This document shows positions 27,326 through 36,375 of a stretch of DNA of 38,419 nt, in pieces; position 1 is the first letter of the stretch, and the number at the start of each line of letters is the position of its first letter. The stretch covers positions 1-38,419 of the forward strand of contig CANNAV010000026.1 of the NCBI GenBank assembly GCA_947502585.1. Reading direction: 5' to 3'. Both the position numbers and the translations under genes were made by a program. Source of the DNA: an uncultured Pseudovibrio sp. (GTDB taxonomy: Bacteria > Pseudomonadota > Alphaproteobacteria > Rhizobiales > Stappiaceae). Under the pieces are notes generated by a model. That model worked only from the letters and a program-made list of their open reading frames with translations. It was not told where the DNA came from and searched no databases.

Positions 27326-27678
27326 GTTGATTTATACAAAAAACTTTTCTATTGTGCACCACATCATTTTGCATGCCAGATATGCAAAAAATGCATACCG
27401 TTAGAGCAAATTATGGCGATTCAACTCTCTAAAACAGAATAAAGGCTAAATTTAGCGATTGTGCAGTGCGGAAATTTTGTGATTTGGGACACAAATCTGC
27501 ATACCTGAGGAACCGGAATTATGGTTTTCAGGCACCCGACGCTGAAAACTTAATCATATTTCAATGTGTCCGCGACTTTCGGCAGGTTTTGTGGTGAAAC
27601 AGCGCCAATTTATACTTTATATTGTCTGCGCTGAAAGCGTCTGCTGGGGTGTCGTTTCTGTAGGGTGTCAGGTCTTTT
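27326..27678. other. Non-coding stretch between the small RNA and uvrA
   Basis: No convincing gene is seen on either strand. It contains the AT-rich probable promoter region of the small RNA (-10-like TATAAA at 27336-27331 on the minus strand). An 8-bp inverted repeat GTTTTCAG/CTGAAAAC (27524-27531, 27542-27549) has a GC-rich ten-base loop. A second repeat CAGCGC/GCGCTG lies near 27600-27634 around an AT-rich core. Their roles are unknown. Confidence 0.5.
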
Positions 27679-27706
27679 GAAAAAAATGACCGGGATCGTG
27701 CCCGGC
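27679..27706 (-). terminator. Rho-independent terminator of uvrA
   Basis: On the minus strand CCGGG-cacgat-CCCGG (27705-27690), flanked by GG and TC, is followed by ATTTTTTTC. It begins about ten bases after the uvrA stop codon, so the small RNA further on should have its own promoter. Confidence 0.88.
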
Positions 27707-27716
27707 CAATTGGTGT

Positions 27717-30650
27717 CTATTCGGCAGCGTCCAGTTTGTTGGCGCTTCGCCTATGAAACAGTTCCTTGAGGAAATGACCAGTGTAGCTTTCCGGTACCTC
27801 TGCCACATCCTGCGGGCGACCGGTTGCGACAATGGTTCCACCGCCGTCACCGCCTTCAGGCCCAAGATCTAGTATCCAGTCTGCAGTTCTGATTACTTCC
27901 AGATTATGCTCGATCACGAGAACTGTGTTACCTTGATCGACCAGCTCATGAAGTACATCAAGCAGCTTGGCGACATCGTGAAAATGGAGACCGGTTGTCG
28001 GCTCGTCCAGAATGTAGAGGGTGCGGCCCGTTGAGCGTTTGGAAAGTTCTTTTGCCAGTTTCACCCGCTGTGCTTCACCACCGGATAATGTGGTCGCCTG
28101 CTGACCGACCTTGATGTAGCCAAGGCCAACACGGGCGAGGGTTTCCATTTTATCGCGGATGGAGGGCACCGCAGAGAAGAAGCCTGCTGCTTCCTCAACG
28201 GTCATGTCCAGTACATCTGCAATGGATTTCCCCTTGAACCGGACTTCCAATGTCTCCCGATTGTAGCGCTTGCCCCTACAGACATCACAGGTGACATACA
28301 CATCAGGCAGGAAGTGCATCTCGATCTTGATAACACCGTCACCCTGACAGGCTTCGCAGCGTCCACCCTTCACGTTAAAGGAGAAACGACCTGGGGCATA
28401 GCCGCGTGTTTTCGCTTCTGGCATACCTGCAAACCATTCCCGGATTGGAGTGAATGCGCCCGTGTAGGTTGCCGGGTTGGAGCGCGGTGTTCTGCCAATC
28501 GGGGACTGATCGATATCGATGACTTTGTCCAGACGCTCCAGACCTTCAATGCGGTCATGTGGGGCGGGGTTGTCCCGAGCGCCATTGAGGCGGCGGGCCG
28601 TTGCCTTGTAGACGGTGTCGATCAGGAATGTTGATTTACCACCACCGGATACACCGGTCACACACGTGAAAGTGCCAAGCGGGATGGTTGCATTCACATC
28701 TTTGAGATTGTTCCCGCGGGCGCCAAACACCCTGATCTGACGGTTCTTGTCGATCTTGCGCGGTTTATCCGGTTGCGGGATGCTCATTTTGCCGGAAAGG
28801 TACTTGCCCGTGAGAGAGGCTGGATTGGCCATCACTTCCTCTGGTGTGCCTTTTGCAACCACTTGTCCGCCATGGATACCAGCGCCTGGACCTACATCCA
28901 CCACATAGTCTGCGGTCAGAACGGCGTCTTCATCATGTTCGACGACAATGACGGTGTTACCCAGATTACGCAGGTGTTTCAGGGTTTCCAAAAGGCGGGT
29001 GTTGTCGCGTTGATGCAGACCAATGGATGGCTCGTCCAGAACATATAGTACGCCGGTCAGGCCGGAGCCAATCTGAGAGGCCAGACGAATACGCTGGCTT
29101 TCACCACCTGACAGTGTGCCGGAGGATCGGTCCATGGAAAGGTATTCCAGACCAACATCGTTCAGGAATTTCAGGCGCTCGCGAATCTCCTTCAGAATAC
29201 GGTACGCGATTTCATTCTGTTTGTCGGAAAGCTTTTCCTCAAGGCCGGAGAACCAGTCATGTGCAGTCCTGATGGAAAGGGCCGTTATCTCACCAATGTG
29301 GCGGTCTGCAATTTTGACACAAAGAGCCTCTGGTCTGAGGCGATAGCCTTTACAGGAATCGCAGGCATGATCTGACTGGTAGCGGGAAAGTTCGTCGCGC
29401 ACCATCTGGGAGTCTGTTTCACGCCAGCGCCGTTCGATGTTTCCGATCACGCCTTCGAATGGTTTTTCGGTTTTATAGGAGCGGGTGCCATCGTCATAAA
29501 CGAACTGTATTTTTGTGTTGCCGGTTCCGAAAAGCACCGCATTGCGGAAGTCTTCGGGAAGGTCCTTCCAGGCTTTGCTCATTGATTGTTTAAAATGTCT
29601 GGCTAATGCTACCAGTGTCTGGATATAATAAGGGGAGGTTGAACCTGTCTTCGACCATGGCAGGATTGCACCGCCACGCAGCGAAAGAGTTTGGTCCGGT
29701 ACAACAAGTTCTGCCTCAAAAGCGAGTTTTGTCCCGAGACCATCGCAGGTCGGGCAGGCGCCAAACGGGTTATTGAACGAGAACAGACGTGGCTCGATCT
29801 CAGAAATTGTGAAACCTGAGACCGGGCATGCGAATTTTTCGGAGAAAACAAGCTGCTTTGCCTTGCCTTTTTCGTCTTTCTGGTCTGCGAACTCGACTGT
29901 TGCCAGGCCTTCAGCCAGTTCCAGCGCTGTTTGCAGAGAATCGGCCAGGCGGCCAGCCATATCTTCGCGTAGGACGATACGGTCAACAACAACGTCAATA
30001 TCGTGTTTGAACTTTTTATCCAGAACAGGAGCCTCAGAAATTTCATAATATTCGCCGTCAATTTTTACGCGCTGAAAGCCTTTTTTCATCAGTTCGGCGA
30101 GTTCTTTTCTATACTCCCCTTTGCGACCGCGCACGATGGGGGCCAGCAGATACAGGCGGGTTGATTCTTCGAGTGTCAGAATACGGTCTACCATCTGGGA
30201 GACAGTCTGACTTTCAATGGGCAGGCCTGTTGCCGGGGAATATGGAATACCCACGCGGGCGAACAGAAGTCGCATATAGTCATAGATTTCAGTGACTGTG
30301 CCGACAGTGGAGCGTGGGTTTTTTGAGGTGGTTTTTTGTTCAATGGAGATGGCAGGAGACAGGCCGTCGATCTGATCCACGTCCGGTTTCTGCATCATTT
30401 CGAGGAACTGGCGGGCGTAAGCGCTCAGGCTCTCAACGTAGCGGCGCTGCCCCTCGGCATAAATTGTATCGAAGGCAAGAGAGGACTTGCCTGAGCCGGA
30501 CAGACCCGTCATGACGATCAGGCTGTCTCGTGGAAGATCCAGATCCACATTTTTTAAGTTATGTTCGCGAGCGCCGCGTACATTAATCTGCTTCGTAAGA
30601 TCTGCGCGCGCGTAAGTACTTTGTGTGTTATGTGCTGGCGACTTCGCCAT
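27717..30650 (-). CDS. uvrA: Excinuclease ABC subunit A
   Basis: Damage-sensing ATPase of nucleotide excision repair, which loads UvrB on DNA lesions. Two ABC ATPase modules are complete: Walker [10 protein letters not shown] and GVSGGGKST, and signatures [14 protein letters not shown] and [14 protein letters not shown]. Zinc fingers are in [15 protein letters not shown] and in [11 protein letters not shown] with its distal [10 protein letters not shown]. The start ATG 30650 (MAKSPAHN) has AAGGA eight bases before it, while a GTG six codons upstream lacks a ribosome site. The length of about 977 residues fits the alphaproteobacterial form. It is divergent from ssb, and the shared upstream region holds two LexA-type boxes, consistent with SOS control. 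Confidence 0.97.
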   Translation of the reverse strand: MAKSPAHNTQSTYARADLTKQINVRGAREHNLKNVDLDLPRDSLIVMTGLSGSGKSSLAFDTIYAEGQRRYVESLSAYARQFLEMMQKPDVDQIDGLSPAISIEQKTTSKNPRSTVGTVTEIYDYMRLLFARVGIPYSPATGLPIESQTVSQMVDRILTLEESTRLYLLAPIVRGRKGEYRKELAELMKKGFQRVKIDGEYYEISEAPVLDKKFKHDIDVVVDRIVLREDMAGRLADSLQTALELAEGLATVEFADQKDEKGKAKQLVFSEKFACPVSGFTISEIEPRLFSFNNPFGACPTCDGLGTKLAFEAELVVPDQTLSLRGGAILPWSKTGSTSPYYIQTLVALARHFKQSMSKAWKDLPEDFRNAVLFGTGNTKIQFVYDDGTRSYKTEKPFEGVIGNIERRWRETDSQMVRDELSRYQSDHACDSCKGYRLRPEALCVKIADRHIGEITALSIRTAHDWFSGLEEKLSDKQNEIAYRILKEIRERLKFLNDVGLEYLSMDRSSGTLSGGESQRIRLASQIGSGLTGVLYVLDEPSIGLHQRDNTRLLETLKHLRNLGNTVIVVEHDEDAVLTADYVVDVGPGAGIHGGQVVAKGTPEEVMANPASLTGKYLSGKMSIPQPDKPRKIDKNRQIRVFGARGNNLKDVNATIPLGTFTCVTGVSGGGKSTFLIDTVYKATARRLNGARDNPAPHDRIEGLERLDKVIDIDQSPIGRTPRSNPATYTGAFTPIREWFAGMPEAKTRGYAPGRFSFNVKGGRCEACQGDGVIKIEMHFLPDVYVTCDVCRGKRYNRETLEVRFKGKSIADVLDMTVEEAAGFFSAVPSIRDKMETLARVGLGYIKVGQQATTLSGGEAQRVKLAKELSKRSTGRTLYILDEPTTGLHFHDVAKLLDVLHELVDQGNTVLVIEHNLEVIRTADWILDLGPEGGDGGGTIVATGRPQDVAEVPESYTGHFLKELFHRRSANKLDAAE

Positions 30651-30751
30651 GGAACTGTCCTTTATCACGGATTCCGAGTTCGCATATAAAAAGCAAAACA
30701 GGTCTGGGCGCGATCCTTAAATTGCAGGAGACTGTGCGCTGGAAACAGATG

Positions 30752-30766
30752 GAACATAAACGGAAC
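30752..30766 (+). promoter_or_regulatory. Candidate LexA box, uvrA-proximal
   Basis: GAAC-ATAAACG-GAAC is an exact GAAC-N7-GAAC direct repeat, the SOS box form known from alphaproteobacteria (the same motif reads GTTC-N7-GTTC on the other strand). It lies about 100 bases upstream of the uvrA start codon. Confidence 0.7.
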
Positions 30767-30863
30767 AATTTTATGGGGCAAGCCTTTTTAAGTGTGCTTC
30801 CGAAAATTTATCTTCCATAAAAACTGGGAGTTGAATCTGGCAGTTCTGCAAGGCATTGTATTG

Positions 30864-30878
30864 GAACAAAGATAGAAC
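30864..30878 (+). promoter_or_regulatory. Candidate LexA box, ssb-proximal
   Basis: GAAC-AAAGATA-GAAC is a second exact GAAC-N7-GAAC repeat, followed by GAGT, close to the extended GAACGAAC end reported for Rhizobium. It lies about 170 bases upstream of ssb. Together with the first box it suggests separate SOS control of each divergent promoter. Nothing else is seen in 30651-31048. Confidence 0.65.
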
Positions 30879-31048
30879 GAGTAGGGGCTTTCCTGCCGGC
30901 GCCTGATATACCGACTTAAAGCCTCGGAAATGTGGACAACCACTGAAGCTTTGAGAAAGTGTGTTTGAATTGTAGAGCGCGGAGCATAGGTTACTCGCCA
31001 ACTTAACCTGCTTAAGATTTGAGTGGGGTCTGACTTAGGAGTAAATCA

Positions 31049-31585
31049 ATGGCCGGTAGCGTCAATAAAGTTATTTTGGTTGGAAATTTGGGCGCAGATC
31101 CGGAAATTCGCCGTACGCAGGACGGTCGTCCGATTGTCAACTTGCGTATCGCAACTTCCGAGAGCTGGCGCGATCGCAGCAGTGGTGAGCGCCGTGAGCG
31201 AACTGAATGGCACCGTGTTGTTGTGTTTAACGAAGGTCTTGCAAAGGTTGCTGAACAGTACCTGCGCAAAGGCTCCAAGGTTTACATCGAAGGCCAGCTG
31301 CAAACTCGCAAATGGCAGGACCAGAGCGGTCAGGACAAATACTCCACCGAGATCGTTCTGCAGGGCTTTAACTCTACGCTGACTATGCTTGATAGTCGCG
31401 GCGAAGCGGGTGGTCAGTTCGGCAGCAGTGGCAGTGGTGGATACGACCAGGGCGGCGGCTTTGGTGGTGGTGGCAGCTCCGGCAATCAGGGCGGCGGCTT
31501 CGGCGGTGGCAGTGGTGGAAGCGGTGGTGGACAAGCACCATCTGGCGGATTCGGCGGCGGAATGGACGATGAGATTCCGTTCTAG
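31049..31585 (+). CDS. ssb: Single-stranded DNA-binding protein
   Basis: Essential OB-fold protein that coats single-stranded DNA in replication and repair. The N-terminus [18 protein letters not shown] and [19 protein letters not shown] identify the family. A glycine-rich linker (many GGG and GSGG units after residue 115) leads to the acidic tip DDEIPF that binds partner proteins. The length of 178 residues is normal for alphaproteobacteria. A TAGGAG ribosome site is ten bases upstream. It is divergent from uvrA, as in many bacteria, with putative LexA boxes between. Confidence 0.97.
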   Translation: MAGSVNKVILVGNLGADPEIRRTQDGRPIVNLRIATSESWRDRSSGERRERTEWHRVVVFNEGLAKVAEQYLRKGSKVYIEGQLQTRKWQDQSGQDKYSTEIVLQGFNSTLTMLDSRGEAGGQFGSSGSGGYDQGGGFGGGGSSGNQGGGFGGGSGGSGGGQAPSGGFGGGMDDEIPF

Positions 31586-31709
31586 AGCGTACTCCAGAAA
31601 AGTGGCTCCGGTTTTCGGATAAGAATGCGCATGAAAACAGGGACTTTGAGTATGACTTGTGAATGCATATGAACGTAACATGCTCAAAGTTAAGCACGCA
31701 ATTCAATAT

Positions 31710-31746
31710 ACCCGGGAGTGAGCATTGTTTCACTGCCGGGTTTTTT
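31710..31746 (+). terminator. Rho-independent terminator downstream of ssb
   Basis: ACCCGG and AGTGA (from 31710) pair with TCACT and CCGGGT across one internal mismatch, with a loop around GCATTGT. TTTTTT follows at 31741-31746. It lies 125 bases after the ssb stop. Confidence 0.85.
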
Positions 31747-31971
31747 CCTTCCAATGCGTAGTCTTGCTGAGAGAATGATGTGGTAGAGGTCTTACCTCGT
31801 GATTTCCCGTGGGCTGAAGCGGAATGGTTGCGACTGAAGGTTTTGGCTTGAAGTGAAGCGAAAGGAGGTGTTTGTTGTTGGGGTATGCAGCCGATACATG
31901 CTCTCGGAATTACAGAAATAGCGCATATGGAAATACGGTAGTAACAGCGAGTGAATTTAAAAGGGAATAAT
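31747..31971. other. Non-coding stretch between ssb and tRNA-Glu with an isolated Shine-Dalgarno-like site
   Basis: No gene of usual size is present. AAAGGAGGTG at 31861-31870 is complementary to the 3' end of 16S rRNA over nearly its whole length. Only tiny frames follow: one from TTG 31878 of about 30 codons and one from ATG 31885 of 18 codons. Either could be a very short gene, or the match is chance. Confidence 0.4.
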
Positions 31972-32046
31972 TGGTACGCCCAAGGGGAATCGAACCCCTG
32001 TTTCCGCCGTGAAAGGGCGGCGTCCTAACCGCTAGACGATGGGCGC
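31972..32046 (-). tRNA. tRNA-Glu (anticodon TTC)
   Basis: On the minus strand the sequence starts GCGCCCATCGTCTAGCGG, has the anticodon loop CTTTCAC (anticodon TTC) on a CCGCC/GGCGG stem, the T-arm CAGGGGTTCGAATCCCCTT and an acceptor 3' strand TGGGCGT, and ends with an encoded CCA. The acceptor closes with one G-T pair and the discriminator base reads A rather than the common G. All arms pair, so the gene appears functional. It decodes GAA and GAG. Confidence 0.95.
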
Positions 32047-32191
32047 ACTCTACAGATCCTGTACTATGTAGCACACTGTGAGAGGGCTTATAAATTTTCA
32101 GCAGGAGATTGTCCAGTGTTTGAAATTTTGTAATTCAAAAAATCCACAAATATGGAAATGGTCTGTTCTATTCTGAATTATTGTTAGATTT

Positions 32192-32219
32192 CAGCGCCTC
32201 AATAGAGATTGAGACGCTG
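32192..32219 (-). terminator. Hairpin downstream of the glyoxalase gene
   Basis: CAGCGCCTCAAT (32192-32203) and ATTGAGACGCTG (32208-32219) form a 12-bp stem with one G-T pair and a four-base loop. It starts 18 bases beyond the gloA stop on the minus strand. It lacks a proper T-run, so termination may be incomplete or the hairpin may protect the mRNA end. Confidence 0.55.
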
Positions 32220-32236
32220 CAAAGTATGTTTTGGAA

Positions 32237-32692
32237 TTACCAGCTTCCTGTGTTGCCCATGGAGAGCCACGGTTCGGCTGGCTCAAGGTTTCGACCCTTT
32301 TGTAAAAGCTCGATGGATATTCCATCCGGAGAAACAATGAATGCCATATGGCCATCACGTGGTGGGCGGTTGATGGTGATGCCTGCTGCCCTAAGCTTCT
32401 CGCAGGTCTCATAGATATTGCTGACTTCATAGGCAAGGTGGCCGAAGTTGCGACCTCCTGCGTATTCTTCAGAATCCCAGTTATAGGTCAGCTCAAGGGC
32501 TGGGGTGGAGGATGTGTTGAAGCTCTCTTTGTCTTCAGCTGCTGCCAGAAAAACGAGCGTGAAGCGCCCGGCTTCGCTTTCGTGGCGCCGAACTTCTTCC
32601 AGCCCAAAGATATTGCAATAAAAGTTCAGGGATTCATCAAGGTTTTTGACGCGGACCATGGTGTGCAGATAGCGCATGTCGAACTCTTTCAT
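32237..32692 (-). CDS. gloA: Lactoylglutathione lyase (glyoxalase I)
   Basis: Converts the hemithioacetal of methylglyoxal and glutathione into S-lactoylglutathione, detoxifying methylglyoxal. It is a two-module VOC-fold enzyme. The four metal ligands can be matched to the family: H10 (RYLHTMVRV), E67 (PALELTYNW), H85 (FGHLAYEV) and E128 ([10 protein letters not shown]). [12 protein letters not shown] and [10 protein letters not shown] are also typical. The length is 151 residues. ATG 32692 is given as start. ATG 32677 (MRYLHTM) matches enterobacterial GloA and is a real alternative. It lies between tRNA-Glu and a divergent cold-shock gene and is not in an operon. Confidence 0.93.
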   Translation of the reverse strand: MKEFDMRYLHTMVRVKNLDESLNFYCNIFGLEEVRRHESEAGRFTLVFLAAAEDKESFNTSSTPALELTYNWDSEEYAGGRNFGHLAYEVSNIYETCEKLRAAGITINRPPRDGHMAFIVSPDGISIELLQKGRNLEPAEPWLSMGNTGSW

Positions 32693-33092
32693 TTAAGGGA
32701 TTGGCTCATGAAATGAAAACCAGCAGAGGTTGAATTCTGGCGAAACTGGCGCGAAAAGTGCTTCAAGAGAAGGACGCCCAGTATTTCCAGGTTCGGAGCC
32801 TGCAGGGCGTGCTCCGCAATAGTGTGTATCTGATGATGAACGGAGGCTTTGGAAGTAACGCGGTGATCCACGGGATAAAAACCTCAGTAATGTTAGCTAT
32901 ACCCCTCCAAATATCAGGTAAATGGTGTTGAAAGGACAACACTAACCAAATCAATGGGGGATCATTTAGCTTTTCGTTAATTTTTTACCTTTTTGCCGTC
33001 GGGCGTGATGATATTCTATTTGTGGAATCAAGTGGTGTTCGGTTTTGACCGGGTGTTACATTTCAAATGCGGCAAATTTCGGGGCATTCATC
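32693..33092. other. Divergent intergenic region between gloA and the cold-shock gene
   Basis: The 400 bases contain no convincing gene. A small hairpin GTGTTG/CAACAC (32925-32930 with 32937-32942) and a T-rich tract near 32975-32996 are the only structures noticed. Cold-shock genes often have long leaders, so part of this may be 5' UTR, but no defined thermosensor could be identified by eye. Confidence 0.4.
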
Positions 33093-33674
33093 ATGGTGGT
33101 AAAAACGGCGCCTCAGGTAGGCTCTGTCGAGGACCTGGTTGACGATACAGCCTTAGATGTTCTTCAGGTAGCAGGAACAATTAAGTGGTTTGATATTGGT
33201 AAAGGCTATGGCTTTGTAGAACCCGAAGACGATCTGCCTGACGTCTTGTTGCATGTTACATGCCTGCGCAGGGACGGATATCAGACGGCTTATGAAGGTG
33301 CGCGAGTTGTTTGTGAGGTGCTCAATCGTCCGCGGGGATTACAGGCGATGCGCATCCTTTCCATGGATGAGAGTTATGCGGTTCATCCATCTCAGTTGCC
33401 ACCTTCCCGAACACATGTGCAGGTTACGGCTGAAGGCAGCTTTATTGAAGCTGAAGTGAAGTGGTTTAACCGTGTCAAGGGCTTTGGTTTCCTCACGCGC
33501 GGCGAAGGCACTGAGGATATTTTTATTCATATGGAAACACTGCGCCGTTTCGGTATTACCGAGTTGCGGCCGGGACAAAAGGTGCAGGTACGCTTTGGTG
33601 ATGGGCCGAAAGGCAAGATGGCAGCAGAAGTTCGTCCAGTTGGGAATGGTACTTACATTCCGGCATCTCATTGA
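33093..33674 (+). CDS. Tandem cold-shock-domain protein
   Basis: The 193-residue protein holds two cold-shock domains. The first (about residues 27-92) has RNP1 KGYGFVEP and RNP2-like VLLHV. The second (about 119-185) has RNP1 KGFGFLTR and RNP2 IFIHM. Such domains bind single-stranded RNA or DNA and melt secondary structure. Two-domain versions are characteristic of alphaproteobacteria. The acidic N-terminus ([12 protein letters not shown]) is outside the domains. ATG 33093 (MVVKTAPQ) is preferred over the in-frame start at 33045. A terminator and then a DUF192 gene follow, an arrangement recurrent in Hyphomicrobiales. Confidence 0.92.
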   Translation: MVVKTAPQVGSVEDLVDDTALDVLQVAGTIKWFDIGKGYGFVEPEDDLPDVLLHVTCLRRDGYQTAYEGARVVCEVLNRPRGLQAMRILSMDESYAVHPSQLPPSRTHVQVTAEGSFIEAEVKWFNRVKGFGFLTRGEGTEDIFIHMETLRRFGITELRPGQKVQVRFGDGPKGKMAAEVRPVGNGTYIPASH

Positions 33675-33724
33675 CAGGAGTCTGATCGTTTTAGATCACA
33701 TTCCTGAGAGTTGCTGATTTTAAA

Positions 33725-33750
33725 CCCCTGGTGCCTTGCCAGGGTTTTTT
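33725..33750 (+). terminator. Rho-independent terminator after the cold-shock gene
   Basis: CCCTGG and CCAGGG form a 6-bp GC-rich stem around TGCCTTG, followed by TTTTTT at 33745-33750. The next gene begins 40 bases later and must rely on read-through or its own promoter. Confidence 0.88.
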
Positions 33751-33789
33751 CTTTGGCTCAATGCTAATGAAAAAGAGGTTTAAGGCTTT

Positions 33790-34227
33790 ATGACGGTTCT
33801 TCGAATTGCATTTATTTTTGTTATGCTGGGTATAACATCAGCGGTTGCAACGGGTGTGAGAACTGAAACACTTGAAGTCCGCAGTACAAATGGAACACAT
33901 GAGTTTCAGGTTGAGATCGCTGAAACGGCTGCTGAAAGAGCTCAGGGCTTGATGGGCCGGACAGACTTGGCAGTTGATCAGGGGATGCTGTTCATTTTTC
34001 CGCAGTCGGGTCTTCAGTACTTCTGGATGAAGAACACCCCGAGTTCGCTCGATATCATTTTCATTGGGTCTGATTATAAGATCAAAAGCATTGCCGCAAA
34101 TACAGTGCCGTACTCTGAGGAGATTATTCCTTCCGGTTTACCTTCCCGGTATGTTTTAGAGGTTTTAGCGGGGCGAGCAGCTGAGCTGGGTATTAAGCCC
34201 GGAGATCGCGTTATTCGCATTCCATAG
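33790..34227 (+). CDS. DUF192 family exported protein
   Basis: A small protein of unknown biochemical function. The N-terminus is a signal peptide (LRIAFIFVMLGITSAVATG), so the product should act in the periplasm. The DUF192 core is clear: FQVEIAETAAERAQGLMGRT, GMLFIFPQSGLQYFWMKNTP and SLDIIFIGSDYKIKSI. It ends RAAELGIKPGDRVIRIP. The length of 145 residues is typical. It is on the same strand as the preceding cold-shock gene and convergent with galE. Confidence 0.93.
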   Translation: MTVLRIAFIFVMLGITSAVATGVRTETLEVRSTNGTHEFQVEIAETAAERAQGLMGRTDLAVDQGMLFIFPQSGLQYFWMKNTPSSLDIIFIGSDYKIKSIAANTVPYSEEIIPSGLPSRYVLEVLAGRAAELGIKPGDRVIRIP

Positions 34228-34252
34228 ATGAGGCGGTTTTTGCTGGCAAGTG

Positions 34253-34285
34253 AGTGTGCCGATTGAGAATCTCAATCGGCACACT
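34253..34285. terminator. Perfect 15-bp hairpin between convergent DUF192 gene and galE
   Basis: AGTGTGCCGATTGAG (34253-34267) and CTCAATCGGCACACT (34271-34285) are perfectly complementary around a three-base loop. It ends five bases from the galE stop codon. No T-run flanks it on either strand, but the stem is very stable and probably ends or protects both converging transcripts. Confidence 0.75.
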
Positions 34286-34290
34286 AGCGC

Positions 34291-35280
34291 TTAAAGGCTA
34301 TTTTTAAACTGTAGTTTTTTCTCCCAGTTCAGCGCGTGTTTTACGATTGTCGGCAGGTCATCAAACCGGGGCTTCCATTCCAGGTTGCTCATGATCCGGG
34401 AATTATCTGCGACAACCTTTGGAGAGTCTCCGGCACGACGCGGCTCTTTCCTCACTTCAAAATCAACATCTGAAACGGTTTTCACAGCATCGATGACCTG
34501 CTGGACTGAATAGCCGTCACCGTAGCCTGCGTTCATGATAATGCTGTCGCCGCCGTCCCGCAGGCGTTTCAGTGCGAGGTAGTGTGCACTTGCAAGGTCG
34601 CAGACGTGGATGTAGTCGCGTACTCCGGTTCCATCCGGCGTGTCGAAGTCATCCCCAAATATACCGAGATGGGTACGTTTGCCGAGAGCAGCTTCGCAAG
34701 CTACTTTAATCAGGTGTGTCGCATTTTGGGTAGACTGCCCGGTACGCCCTTCTGGATCAGCACCTGCCACGTTGAAATAGCGTAAAGCAGTGTATTTGAA
34801 CTCATGTGCAGCAGCAGTATCACGCAGCATAAGTTCTGTCATTAGCTTGGAGGTGCCGTAAGGACTTAAGGGAGTTAGGGGGGTATCTTCAGAAACCGGG
34901 ATAACTGCCGGGTCGCCGTAAACAGCTGCGGTTGATGAGAAAATGAAATGCTTAATGTTATTCTTCACGCAGGCTTCAATTAATGCACGTGACGATGATG
35001 TGTTATTTCCGTAATATTTCAATGGGTTAAACACAGATTCCGGAACAATAACAGAGCCGGCGAAGTGGATGACCGCAGAAATGTCGTGGTTGCGAAAGAT
35101 AGCCTGAAGCAGGTCAGGATCTGTGATGTCGCCTTCGTAAAGTCGGGTGCTTTGCGGAATGGCCCAGTCAAAGCCGGTTGTCAGGTTGTCTATAACGACA
35201 AAATCCTCTCCGGCATCGTGAAGGCACCATGTCATGTGGCTTCCGATATATCCGCAGCCGCCTGTTACAAGTATGGTCAT
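34291..35280 (-). CDS. galE: UDP-glucose 4-epimerase
   Basis: Interconverts UDP-glucose and UDP-galactose (NAD+ bound), supplying sugars for surface polysaccharide and galactose use. It is a short-chain dehydrogenase fold with nucleotide motif GGCGYIG (residues 7-13), DNLTTG after the second strand and HFAGSVIVPES. The catalytic Ser/Thr are in FSSTAAVYG, with Y141 and K145 of YGTSK. RYFNVAGADPEGRTGQ and GTGVRDYIHVCDLA are substrate-region signatures. The length, 329 residues, is normal. It is 68 bases downstream of the CDF transporter gene on the same strand. Confidence 0.93.
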   Translation of the reverse strand: MTILVTGGCGYIGSHMTWCLHDAGEDFVVIDNLTTGFDWAIPQSTRLYEGDITDPDLLQAIFRNHDISAVIHFAGSVIVPESVFNPLKYYGNNTSSSRALIEACVKNNIKHFIFSSTAAVYGDPAVIPVSEDTPLTPLSPYGTSKLMTELMLRDTAAAHEFKYTALRYFNVAGADPEGRTGQSTQNATHLIKVACEAALGKRTHLGIFGDDFDTPDGTGVRDYIHVCDLASAHYLALKRLRDGGDSIIMNAGYGDGYSVQQVIDAVKTVSDVDFEVRKEPRRAGDSPKVVADNSRIMSNLEWKPRFDDLPTIVKHALNWEKKLQFKNSL

Positions 35281-35348
35281 TGTCTGCTCCAGAATTCTAA
35301 ATGTATAAGCTTCATAAGGGGTTATCTGTGTTTCTCCAGACGCGTAAT

Positions 35349-36281
35349 TTATTCGCCTTCATGAATCTGGTGGTCGCGCGCCGCCTGAACCTCCAGGAAC
35401 ACGCGCCCGATCAGTGGTTGCGCTCGTTTGATCGTATCTTCCAGTGAGAAGATGACTTCTTCAACAGCGCCTGCTGTCAGGGCATCTTCGAAATCCAGAG
35501 AGGCTGCGAGAAGGACATCATTTGGACCCAGGTGCAGGGTGCGGATTTCATTTACACCTTTGACGGCTGCCGGTGCTTGCAGAATTGCCCGCACGGAGGC
35601 GACAAGCTCGTCAGAAGCGCTTTCGCCGATGAGGAGGCCCTTGGTTTCTAATGCCAGAACAAAGGCTGTTCCAGCTAGAATCAGGCCAATAACAACTGAG
35701 GCCGCTCCGTCCATCCATGCGATTTCAAAGGTTTGGGCGCCGTAGATGCCGACAAGTGCTGCGAGCAGGCCGAGCATTGCAGCGGTGTCTTCGAAAAGTA
35801 CAGTGAAAACTGTCGGATCTTTACTATCGCGTACTGCGGCAAGGAAGGGTCGCCTGCCTTTGTTTTTTTTAAATTCTTTATAGGCAACTGTCCAGGCCCA
35901 GCCTTCAAAAATAATTGCCAGTCCAAGGACGATGTAAGCGATCAGAGCAGATTCAATCGGGTGAGGATTGCGAATTTTCTGAATGCCTTCGTAAAGTGAA
36001 ATGCCTGCGCCGACTGCGAAGATCATGATTGCAACGACAAATGCCCAGAAATAAATCTCCGAGCTGTATCCGAACGGATGCTTGTCATCTGCAGGCTTTT
36101 CGGCTCTCTTCATGCCCAGCAGCAAAAGGCCCTGGTTTCCCGTGTCAACGAGCGAGTGAATGCCTTCGGACAGCATTGCGGCTGAACCGGTATAGGCTGC
36201 GGCAGCAAACTTGGTGATTGCAATGAGTGTGTTGCCAGCAAGGGCGGCGAATATCACTTTTTTGGAGCCGTGGGCAGCCAT
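35349..36281 (-). CDS. Cation diffusion facilitator family transporter
   Basis: Inner-membrane divalent metal/proton antiporter. Several hydrophobic helices cover the first 220 residues. The metal-site motif SEGIHSLVDTGNQ gives H42 and D46, and a second acidic site lies in LFEDTAAMLG. KHPFGYSSEIYFWAFVVAIM is the family's conserved loop and helix. A C-terminal cytoplasmic domain of about 80 residues follows. The sequence style resembles the SLC30A9-like branch rather than classical zinc exporters, so the metal is unproven. AGGAGG lies just before the start codon. The integrated element ends immediately upstream. Confidence 0.9.
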   Translation of the reverse strand: MAAHGSKKVIFAALAGNTLIAITKFAAAAYTGSAAMLSEGIHSLVDTGNQGLLLLGMKRAEKPADDKHPFGYSSEIYFWAFVVAIMIFAVGAGISLYEGIQKIRNPHPIESALIAYIVLGLAIIFEGWAWTVAYKEFKKNKGRRPFLAAVRDSKDPTVFTVLFEDTAAMLGLLAALVGIYGAQTFEIAWMDGAASVVIGLILAGTAFVLALETKGLLIGESASDELVASVRAILQAPAAVKGVNEIRTLHLGPNDVLLAASLDFEDALTAGAVEEVIFSLEDTIKRAQPLIGRVFLEVQAARDHQIHEGE

Positions 36282-36340
36282 TCGAATCCTCCTAAGATCA
36301 ACATAATTTTGTAACTATCAGATATTGCTTATAATTAAAG

Positions 36341-36375
36341 AACAAAAACCCCTAACGGGTTCACAGTTAGGGGTT
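36341..36375 (-). terminator. Terminator after the integrase pseudogene
   Basis: AACCCCTAA (36347-36355) pairs with TTAGGGGTT (36367-36375) around an 11-base loop. On the minus strand the stem is followed by TTTGTTC. The integrase stop codon (36369-36367) lies inside the stem. Confidence 0.82.

Noticed and set aside
27138..27404. An 88-codon plus-strand frame starting at TTG 27138
   Set aside because: It runs antisense through all four sRNA hairpins, has odd composition and no recognisable domain. The inverted repeats explain the sequence better.
31401..31560. GGT/GGC-rich repeats that could be read as a microsatellite
   Set aside because: They encode the ordinary glycine-rich linker of Ssb.
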